In this document: positions 55,305 to 64,000 of the stretch, piece after piece
Layout of the letters: every line of letters starts with the position of its first letter
How positions within the stretch are numbered: position 1 is the first letter of the stretch
DNA from: Bipolaris cookei
Taxonomy: Eukaryota; Ascomycota; Dothideomycetes; Pleosporales; Pleosporaceae
DNA: 64,000 nt
Reading direction: 5' to 3'
NCBI GenBank assembly: GCA_002286855.1
Contig: NRSV01000004.1
Coordinates: 587,213-651,212 of the forward strand
Position numbers and translations under genes: made by a program
Notes under the pieces: generated by a model
The model's database searches: none
Seen by the model: the letters and a program-made list of their open reading frames with translations, nothing else
Told to the model about the DNA's origin: nothing

Positions 55305-58290
55305 CTAGAATCCAGTGTATCCCTGCATATTCGGATCGATCGGATAACTCCACATCGCCATTGAATCCGGAATGAACAAGGCAGACAAGTCCGCATCTGA
55401 ACCAGTGCCCAAGTCGAATTGCGTAAAGTCAAAGTTCATATCGAAAGGAGGCTGTCCGCCAAGACCTATCATATCTGCTGTAGGCTGTGCAGCCATGTTG
55501 GAATACCAGTTTGACTGCATGGCTTGCTGTGAATGCTGCGCATGTGCTTGCAAAGCTGCTTGAGCTTGCTGCTGAGACCGAGACTGCGCTTGCGTCTGCT
55601 GTTGCTGCTGGGTGACATTGTTGCTGCCCATTGCAACTTCGGATAGGAGATGAAGCGGCGTTTGCTTCGCAGGCGATTGGTGGGTAGACGGCTTAGGCGC
55701 GTGGTTCGAGTTCTGCTTAGATTCGTACTCGGCATCTGGCTGTTGTTCCTTATCGGCCCCTGCTTTGATATGTGCAAATCGTTCCTGAAGGCGTTTGGCG
55801 ACAAAATAGAATTTGCCATGCGGGGACTGACTATCGCGGGAGACGATGGCGTTGAACATGGAAACCAACTGTTCGGTGTAGGCTTCAATTTGCAGGTCCT
55901 CTTTCTTGATGATGCTTCCCACTTCACCACAACTTGTGACTGACACCCACATCTTCATTAAACAGACGATTGCGTATATGGCTCGCACACCTGCTGTTGT
56001 TAGCAACATGCCTTGGGAAAAGTCACGACGACTTACAAAAGATCACAGGCAAAGTCAGAAGAATATCAAGCTCGATGCCCAGTATTGTATCAAGGATGCC
56101 GTGTGTGGCTTTAAGGCAGTCTCCGAGAGCGCCAATATGGGCTGGACCAACAGGTGCATCCTTCTTAGCTCCGGAGGCTGGCGGCGAAGAAATAGCATCC
56201 GAGGTGTACGGAGGTTGCAAGTCCGCAGAGCCTTGATTCTGATGGAGAGCAATTTCGTGTAGATAGAGATCTGTGACATGCTCCCCAAGCCTTAGAGTGG
56301 CTAAAAACAATTAGCAACTATGTAGCGGTGAATTACCTGCAACTTACGATCAACGTCACCGAGATTGTCATTCTCCTCCTTCAGCCCATTGAGCTCGTTT
56401 TCGAATATCTTCAAGGCGTAGATGACTTTGGGATCTGAAATGGCAACTTCGACTGAAGCGTCGTCCATGCGGAACTCGACCGAAATCTTTTCTCCAATGT
56501 GCGCCAGCTTAACCTGTTGACAGAGCAGCTTGTCTGACGGAAGGGCTTCAGGAGAAGTTTCGAGGATGCGGACGCTCTCGGCCATGTAATTGGTCCAACG
56601 GAGGAGAATCGGTCGTCGCAAAACCATGGTGATGCTCATGCAGAGATAGTAGCACACAAGAAATGTTCTTCTGGCCTCGATACTCCCAGAGTCAGGATGA
56701 TACCTCTGGAATGGACCAACCGAAAGTTTCATAACATTGGGCGTCGCCTTTCTTCCTAGGCCCAAGTCAAGAGCCATGACAGCTGCACAGTTTACCATCA
56801 TGTAAAAATTGTGCTGTTCAAAGTGGAGGGGTGGACGGTACCAAAGCACGGCTGCGTGCAATGCTTGGACAATCTCGAGTGACTTTTCTCCGTTGCGCCA
56901 GATGATGTCGGCAAGTTGGTCCTTGAGGAGCTTGGTCAACTCGCGTTGGGTGTCTTGCGAGACGAGTTGCTCTACACTTCCATGCGAAGAGCCGGCCAAG
57001 ATAGAAAGAAACAAAAGCGGCTTCTTCTCGCGGACCTCACGGGCTGTAGTACCTGGAGGAAAGGGCACTGCTGGAAAATGGGGGCAGATCTCGTTGACGT
57101 AGCGAAGAAAGACGCGCTCTGCAATTTCGGGAGCCATAAGGTTGTCAATCAGAGGGTTGATGTGGCAATGGTCGGCATGGATCTTGCTCTTGGCCGGGCG
57201 CTTAATTTCGGGGTGCTCTGTAAGGTCACGATGGATAGCATCCATGTCCTCGGGGATTGACTACCATGTTAGCTCGCACTGGCAAGACATGTCGATGTAC
57301 TCACAGCGTGTGGACCGTCCAACCTCCTGCGCTTCCGGTCGGGGCCTCGCTGTATGCTCTGGGCTGGACTGTAGCCAGGAGGAATATCTGGATATCTACC
57401 CGTTGGTGGATTAGACCAATCTTGCTCGAGGTTTCCCATGCGATAAGAACCCTCGGCGGGCATGAGTGACATGCCGTGCTGTGGGAAGCCTCCCTGATAC
57501 CTAACATCAGGCGCTCCGGCTTTTTGCGCGTGCAGAGTCGCTGTCAACGCGTCGATCTTACGTTCGAGTTCGGCCACGCGACTGTCTGCCTTTTTCTGGC
57601 GCTTGCGTGTTGGTGGCGTGGTGATGCATGGCCGGCCTGCTTTGGCGCATCGTCTGCATGGTAGGTCTGGTCGGTCTTGGTCGCATCGCACTTTGAGTCC
57701 TCGACACGAATCGCAGGCCCTGGGGCGCTTCAGGTCGGCGGGGGATTTTGCAGACCCCGGGGTATCAGTAATACTGTTGAAGAGGTCAGCGTGGGGTCAA
57801 TGCGCGAGGCGTTATGTTGGTATTTGTCGCTGTGCAGCGGCCGACGACGTGCGCGTCTTCATGGCAAGCGCAAAGCGGGCTCTGGCAGCCTGCGGACAGC
57901 TTTGATCGCGTCATCAGATGTGCAGAGAGCTGCGCTTGAGAGAGTACTGATGCCGCTGGAGCGGCGTTGCGCTGCATTGTCGCGGCAGGTGGGAATGGCA
58001 TGGGTAACATACCCATCATGGTCGCCTTCATCTTCGTGATCATCATCATGGTGGTCTACATCTGGTGCGGTTGGTGACGTCTGCTCGAGGGCGGGATCAA
58101 GTATGCTGCCGAGTGGGGCGGGTTGCGACAGCTGCTGGGACTGGGAATGGTGTTGAGCGGTGGGCGAAGGCAGGTAATACGGATGTCCGGAGTTCTGCTG
58201 GGGTGCAGACGAGTAGAGCTGCTGAGAGCGCGGTGGCACCGATGAGGCGCTGGCAAAGAGCCTGGGATCTATCTGGCTCTGGTCTGCCAT
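55305..58290 (-). CDS. Zn2Cys6 fungal transcription factor
   Basis: Five exons: 58290-58013, 57773-57305, 57260-56348, 56300-56037 and 55990-55305, giving 869 residues. The N-terminus is Gln/Ser/Pro-rich with an Asp/His acidic run. The zinc cluster CDSCRGLKVRCDQDRPDLPC then CRRCAKAGRPC has all six Cys, followed by a basic region and a coiled-coil (RVAELERKIDALTATL). The middle (about 280-640) is a fungal-specific regulatory domain with the ARRTFLVCYYLCMSITMVLRR stretch. The C-terminus is Gln-rich (TQQQQQTQAQSRSQQQAQA) and ends in an acidic-aromatic activation-like region. It should bind CGG half-sites as a dimer; target genes are unknown and no pathway neighbour points to one. Intron 1 is long (239 bp). 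Confidence 0.92.
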
Positions 58291-58632
58291 GAGACTGCAG
58301 TGCCGTAGACGTGTGAATGAAGGTCGGCGTCGGTGGTCGTATAGTACCCGAACTTCCGCGGTTGACTGCGCCGCGGAAAAGGCTGGAGTTGGAGTGCCAC
58401 GCCAGCGAGGCTAGGCTACAATGGGCTAGTCTTGCGGACGATCAAAGTTCAGCGAGAGTCGGTACGTAATGTAATACAGGACAGAATGAGAGTGCTGAGA
58501 TGAGTAAGCGAGAGGAACAAGGAACATGTGGTAATACGGCAGTCATCATCATTCAGCTACTAGCTACTAGGCTGCAAACACGTAACAATTCGTACAGTCA
58601 TCACACATCAAAAGCTCCCTCCTTTCTTTCCT
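58291..58632. other. Intergenic, tandem minus-strand genes
   Basis: This 342-base gap holds the promoter of the Zn2Cys6 gene and the MoaD 3' UTR. No gene is seen. Confidence 0.5.
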
Positions 58633-58914
58633 TCATCCTGAGCTGACTGGCGGGATAATGGCCACTTCATCGCCCTCGTCAATCTGCTGCTCTGCATCCT
58701 CTTCGTTGACGTCTACATACTCCAGGTTGACCGTCAACGCACAACTGCTCAGCACCTTCTCCTTCATGCCGGGATACCTGTCTTCGAGCAGAGCAAACAG
58801 GCCGCCCGCCTTGACCGGCGCAGGCAGGTGTTCGCTCGTCTTGCCTGTAAAAGTTGAAGCGGTGGCAAAGTAGAGTATCGAGAAGTGGCCCGCAGGCGCT
58901 TTGCCAGGTGCCAT
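58633..58914 (-). CDS. MOCS2A: Molybdopterin synthase small subunit (MoaD/MOCS2A type)
   Basis: One exon, 93 residues. The beta-grasp ubiquitin-like fold is recognised by ILYFATASTFTGKTSE, LFALLEDRYPGMKEKVLSSC, ALTVNLEYVD and the C-terminal DEGDEVAIIPPVSSG. The C-terminal Gly is thiocarboxylated and supplies sulfur to precursor Z when bound to the large subunit, in molybdenum cofactor synthesis. The usual ending is Gly-Gly; here it is Ser-Gly. I believe other fungi also show this variant but cannot check. It is divergent from the exoribonuclease gene. Confidence 0.9.
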   Translation of the reverse strand: MAPGKAPAGHFSILYFATASTFTGKTSEHLPAPVKAGGLFALLEDRYPGMKEKVLSSCALTVNLEYVDVNEEDAEQQIDEGDEVAIIPPVSSG

Positions 58915-59266
58915 GATGCCTATTCAACGTGTCAGGACCCGGTTGCAACACCTCATCAAACACGCATCAAAGATGAGATTTTCTATCAGGGATAAAAATA
59001 CTCCGCAGTCTGCCACCGAAGCAACAGTCGGATAATACATGCTATAGTTTTTTGATACATCATAGAAAGGGTGTGTTGGAAGGGGGAGCGAGAGGATACA
59101 TACCTATTGTGTGTTGGGTGTGAAGAAGAGAGGATGGCGAGTGCGGGACAAACATGTGAGTTCGCGCGGCGATTTAGCGTCGGTGCACTGGCCTTTAGTG
59201 GAGAGCGCGCCTCCGCCGCATTTTTTGGCAGCGGCGACTGACGACATGATTCACACTCGACTCACC
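58915..59266. promoter_or_regulatory. Shared divergent upstream region
   Basis: About 350 bases between the MoaD start (minus) and the exoribonuclease start (plus). An open plus frame begins at 59111 and may mark a 5' UTR. No TATA box is obvious. Confidence 0.4.
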
Positions 59267-62200
59267 ATGTATCCTCGTATGCAGTCGACATTTGGCAGCG
59301 TTTGCTTACGGTGCCAATGGCGTCTCATCAAAAAATCCGGGCACTTTGCTCAACCAAAAACCCGTTGTGGAATCTCTGCTATAAAAGTTGCGCAAACGCC
59401 TCGGCGGGCGCTGCATGCCACTACCATTGTATGCAGCCATGCTTCTACCTCCATAAAAAATCACATTCTGACCAGAAACAGCGCTCACAACTACCCTCCA
59501 CATCCGAACCCTCTCCAAAAAACTTCGACCCTTCCCTTCTACCTCGTCCCGAGAATACTGCCATTCGAGACTATCTCATAAAGTGGCAAGATCTCTATGG
59601 AGGCCCGACAGAAGAAACACTTTCTGCATTTCGAAACCACCCTATGCGTCATGACGTCTTGAATGGTCTTTCCAAACTAGCTCCTTCTTCAAAGGCCGAT
59701 GAGGATACAAAAAAAAGCGAATGGGACGGTGCAGAGGAAGATGAAGAGGACGATCTTATAACTATCGGCCTGTTCTTGAAACCTGGTGATGTGGTTGAAC
59801 TTTCCCAGGCTGGCCGTGAGCCGGTTCTTGCTGTCTTTGTCCAAGAACTAGACATTAGTAGCCAGCTCTTCTCAGTCAACGGCAGATGGACACATTCAAA
59901 TCTCAAAAAAGTCACTTTCGCTATACAGGGCTGTATCGACCCTTCGCTCGTTCAGCCGCTCGTGCCGTTCCTGCCCACAGATCCGACAAAAGCCAATCCC
60001 AAAGGCGAAGTCCACGTTCCTAGAGAACTTGCCTCTCCTGTCATAGCCGCTTTAGAGCACATGACCCAAGAAGCAGAGCACATCTACCGCACAAATGCAC
60101 CAACACTGGATACAGCCTATACAGTCTTAGCCGACGAAAAGAGGACTCGCATGATGACTTTGACACAAATTGCCAAGAAATTACTCTCGCCCAATGATCC
60201 AAAATGGACACCTTCACCGGCTGCACTACTAGCTGTGCGCAAAGCACTCAATCACAACGAGTACCGTTTTCGATCCGACTCTCGCAGCCACAGACTGACC
60301 AATGTCTTTGCTATTCGACCAAAATCAGACGTCCAAACTGTTGAGACCGTGCATGAATGGATCCGGGAATACCGAGAGCATCTGGCTTTGACTGTGAGTA
60401 CGTCACATGATAGCAAGCAGCCCCCTACCAAGGGCGCTATTTATGTCAAGGAGTTCCTCGAAAAAGCACGCAGGATAATTGCGACCAGCAGGAAATACCG
60501 CGAGCCAGAACATGGTGGTGTAGGACCGAGTACTGCATCCAAAAAGCCAAAGTCTGCCATGAAGGTCACATGGGGTGAATCATTCACGAGTGCTGACCAG
60601 CAAATCATCAATTTTTTGCAATCATGGACACTCGGCGATCAGTTTGCAGGCATGGCAGGCCTTCATGCCGCTTGCATTGGCCTGATTTCTGCCACGAATT
60701 GCTACGAACCAGGGGTAGTCCGGGATGAAGGAACTGTCGATGAAAGTCTGAGCAACGTTAGACGTGCCACTGGGTTGCTGTTCTTACAAGAAATTGGTGT
60801 AATCTCGCCCCACGAAAACCGCGCGCTCTACGACGAGCAATTGATGCTTCCAACCGTTCGCCTTTCACGAAACTTTGAACTGCTCAGCACCAAGGCGGAG
60901 CTTACGCGAAGGAACCCCGACTTCCGTGATTCAATGACAGACTTACGTCGCGACTGGGGCGCAACGACAGTCTACTGCATCGATGATGTGGGTGCCAAGG
61001 AAATTGACGATGGCATTTCTATCGAGCGAGTCGAGGGTTCCGACAAAACAGACCATGAATTCTGGGTTCATGTCCATGTGGCCAATCCAACGGCATTCTT
61101 TGACAAAACCCACACACTTTCCGGTCTCGCTGCGCATATCACAGAAACAGTATACACGCCGGAGCGATCTTATCCCATGCTTCCGACTTGGGCGTCCCAA
61201 GAATATTTTAGTCTTGACCGCGATCGCGCTGCCATTACGTTCAGCTCTCGTATCAACAAGCTCGGCACTGTGCTCGAGACAAAGATTCAGCACGGCATTA
61301 TTCGAAACATAATCAGCCTCACCCCCTCCGAGCTTTCTAAGCTTTTGGGCGACGAGAATGCTCTGAGCAGCCAACGGTTCACTGTTGGTGGGGAAGTACC
61401 CCAGGGTGAGGAACGGCCGCTTCCAAGCGTATCACCCAGTCAGCTAGAGGAGCTCCATGACCTGTATACTGCTGCAAAGGCGCTATGGGAGACTCGTAGA
61501 GCTGCTGGTGGTATCCGATTCAATTCAAACAACGTGAGCGTTCATGTCTACGAAAGCGCCACCAACCCTGGTTTGACCTGGCATCCGCCTTCAATCAATC
61601 GAGCACGTCATATTCAAGGAGACCCTATTATTGACTACAAAAATACCACGCCTAAAGAATTTTTGCCCTTCGATATTGGGCCCAAGAACATAGTCGAGGA
61701 GGTGATGATGTTGGCTGGTCAGTCAGCAGCAAAATGGTGCGCGGAGCGGCATATACCTGTCATGTACAGAGGCACCGTCGAACCTCCATCTCACGAAAAT
61801 CTGTCTGCGGAAGAACTTCGAAGTGTCATAAATGAGCACCACAAAAAACATGGAGATATACCTGAACTTCTCGGTATAAAGTTGATTCGCGCTTTGGGTA
61901 GGGCCATCACACATTCTTCTCCATTGCCACACAAGATCATCGGAGTCCCCGGCTATGTCAAGGTCACCAGCCCCCTTCGTCGTTTCAGTGACATGATTGC
62001 GCATTGGCAGATAGAAGCCGCTGTGCGCTATGAAGCACGAACCGGCAAAAAGTTCAACGCGCTTGACAGCGCTGCTTCATCACAAAAAGTGCTGCCCTTC
62101 TCTCTCAGGCAGATGCAGGAATCGATTGTCACACTGACGCCTCGAGAGCGCATCATCTCAATAGCCAAGCGAGACGCAACACTCTACTGGGCTTCTCAGG

Positions 62201-62457
62201 CATTCCTCCGCGCTTTCAAGTACAAGGAAGCGCCTCTTCCCGAGATTTTCAAATTCCAGGTTCGACAAGTTCGAGAAGGCAAAGATTCACTTGGTCAATT
62301 GCCTGAATATGGCTTTGTGGCTACCATGCTACAGGATGAGGATGTTAAGGTGGGCGACGAGTGGGAGGTGAAGTTAGAAAGGGTAGATGTCTTCGCTAGA
62401 ATCGTCTTCGTGAAGCCAGTTCGTCTCGTGCACCGTAACGAGAGCGCTGTTGCTTGA
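59267..62457 (+). CDS. DSS1: Mitochondrial RNase II-type exoribonuclease (Dss1/Cyt-4)
   Basis: Two exons: 59267-59428 and 59476-62457, giving about 1,047 residues. Exon 1 encodes a basic presequence (QSTFGSVCLRCQWRLIKKSG, then RRALHATTI) typical of mitochondrial proteins; a GTATGC donor and a CTGACC branch join it in phase to KQRSQLPSTSEPSPKN. The RNB catalytic domain carries the Asp signature CIDDVGAKEIDDGISIE and later TYRG-like VMYRGTVEPPSH and SPLRRFSDMIAHWQ. It degrades RNA 3' to 5' in the mitochondrial degradosome with a Suv3 helicase. In-frame ATGs at 59246 and 59279 are also possible starts. The family's C-terminal S1-like region is short. Confidence 0.9.
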
Positions 62458-63309
62458 ACACAGGCACTATGACTTGAAGGAGGCGAATGCAAAGAAAGAT
62501 GACGCAAAGGCCCTTTGCTAGCTTCTGCAATGTGTTTTGAGGCGATTTGAGTTGCCAATTATTTTGGTCTCTCGTTGCAATGGAGGCGCTTTAGTGCGAC
62601 ACTTTGGAGCGTGCGCCCTCGACGTTTTGCTAAACGTCAAATGGATGAGCCTCACGTATTCCGGCAATCACATAAACAGACCATGTCATGGCGACTTGCA
62701 GCAAAAATTTGCAAAGCCATGAGAAGGGGTCAATAGTCTTCTACACCTAGGTTCTAGCAACCACCAACACACTTCTATGCAAGCCACACATGCCATGTCG
62801 GCGATCGACCCAGTGCGGGAGACGATGCGCTCGTGTCAAGATCGTGGCGCTGTGGTGGCACCTGTGCAGAAAAACCCAGTTGGCGGGCCACGTACATGTG
62901 CATGGACAGGTTGGAGTGCGAGACCCAGAGGCTCGGGTCGTCGTGAGCGCTTTTCACCGCCATCAGTGCTCCGACGGTACTTCCATCGGCTTGGCGATAT
63001 TATTGGACGATGCCGCCACGACGCCATACAGCAGTGGCGTATGCATAATGCAATACAATTTATTTAGACATTGAAGAGTAGGTTGAAGATTACTTTCTTC
63101 ATTGGTAGTGCCTCTACACTGCAATCATTTCTACTTGCCAACAAATAAGTGAGGCTAATGATTTTCGTTCACTGAACACAGCATTGAGTCTGGGCCGAAT
63201 TTCTGGAGGCATAGCTGGACGGTAGATATCCGATGACAGTGAATTGTTGAGGGACCGCAATTAGCCTGTACGAATTCATCTCATACTTCTCTCTCCTACA
63301 GTAACCCAT
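62458..63309. other. Intergenic, tandem plus-strand genes
   Basis: An 852-base gap with the 3' UTR of DSS1 and the upstream region of the last gene. Overlapping open frames near 62775-63074 on both strands have no domain. Confidence 0.45.
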
Positions 63310-64000
63310 ATGCCCGAGGTGAACCAGTTTTTACTGTCTTGAAACTACATCCTTGACCATCCCCACAACAGCAAACATGAGCCTATCTCTTACGTCACAG
63401 GCGAAATATCATTCGAGCAAGACCATGCTCTCCAACACCAAACTTCAGGCGATACTATTATCACGCGGAAAAAGCAAATACTACGATTGTAACGCTAATC
63501 CCTTTCTTGTACAAAATGTCTGGAGCGGAAGGTGAAGGTCGGTCCACACTGAAACTGCTCACAGACCCCTCTACAATAGACTGGATACGCATAGTACAAT
63601 CAGCTCAAATGGCCCTGTTATTTGGCTAACTGATAGATAATAGTGTGACCGCACGAAACCATGTTCAGCATGTTGTGTTCGTGGTCTTCCCCATGACTGC
63701 CACTTCATAGCTGAAGACGGTAATTATACCCCAACTCAGCAAAGGTACGAGCTCCGTAAACTTTGTGCCGAGAATGTTCAACTCAGAAAACAATTTCATG
63801 CACTCGGTATACCTATTTATGATGGGGAATCTAATCACGCTTCACCTCTAGATTCACGCACTGACAATGGGCTTAGCCCAGCGGGGAAACGGGGCTCTAT
63901 GAAGCAGACCCCATTTCAAAAGTCTGGGTGGCAAGACAGCATATACTTTGGCGTACCTGGACTAGCCATTGTCATCAATGATGTGGGTAGATGTCATAAC
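63310..64000 (+). pseudogene. Zn2Cys6 transcription factor with in-frame stops, 3' partial
   Basis: From an ATG at 63310 one frame gives MPEVNQFLLS, a TGA (63340-63342), about 48 protein-like codons ending in a basic run (TRKKQILRL), two TAA codons (63490-63492 and 63496-63498), and then the first half of a zinc cluster, SLSCTKCLERKVK. A 106-bp intron (63538-63643, CTAAC branch) joins it in phase to CDRTKPCSACCVRGLPHDC, completing the six Cys. The frame stays open for 119 codons to the window edge with a coiled-coil start (YELRKLCAENVQLRKQF). The stops sit inside sequence that otherwise reads like a regulator, so a pseudogene is likely. An unseen alternative first exon spliced directly before the cluster is not supported, because there is no AG between the last TAA and the first Cys. 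Confidence 0.62.

Noticed and set aside
1..64000. Secondary-metabolite or defence gene cluster
   Set aside because: No polyketide synthase, NRPS, terpene cyclase, NLR or similar core gene is present; the enzymes here are unrelated to one another.

Overview
The window looks like a gene-dense chromosome segment of a filamentous ascomycete. Coding exons are interrupted by short introns of about 44 to 240 bp with GT..AG borders and, in several, a CTAAC or CTGAC branch site. The gene set is fungal: two Zn2Cys6 regulators, DUF2293, DUF3405, DUF4360 and LicD proteins, a MARVEL protein, kinesin-8 and IQGAP. I infer Pezizomycotina, probably Dothideomycetes, from family resemblance only. Exon borders were placed by eye from splice signals, frame continuity and family conservation; no search was run.

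Layout. 0-6.3 kb: a GH2 glycosidase cut by the left edge, a five-exon DUF2293 protein, a small LYR-motif protein and a CCDC25 homologue. 6.7-10 kb: a broken C2H2 zinc-finger gene, a small Cys-containing protein and a MARVEL membrane protein. 11-15.5 kb: an amidase, a GFA-domain gene with an in-frame stop, and methionine sulfoxide reductase MsrA. 17.8-24.5 kb: a secreted DUF4360 protein, kinesin-8 and a quinone-oxidoreductase-like enzyme with a large TTTC microsatellite in its intron. 24.7-26.8 kb: a decayed six-hairpin glycosidase. 27-31 kb: a NUDIX hydrolase and IMP dehydrogenase. 31.9-46.5 kb: IQGAP, an MFS transporter, a LicD-family protein and a DUF3405 protein. 49-55 kb: cytosolic PheRS alpha, a Tim17-like membrane protein, a conserved hypothetical and a frameshifted NmrA-like gene. 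55-64 kb: a Zn2Cys6 regulator, the MoaD-type molybdopterin synthase small subunit, a Dss1/Cyt-4-type mitochondrial exoribonuclease, and a second Zn2Cys6 gene with three in-frame stops running off the right edge.

Neighbours do not form a pathway or an obvious secondary-metabolite cluster. Housekeeping genes (FRS2, IMPDH, IQGAP, kinesin, DSS1, MoaD, MsrA) are intact. Five accessory genes (C2H2, GFA, six-hairpin glycosidase, NmrA-like, right-edge Zn2Cys6) carry nonsense codons or frameshifts although their domains are still readable. That contrast is the most notable pattern. I found no tRNA, rRNA, complete transposon, CRISPR array or clearly new multi-gene system.
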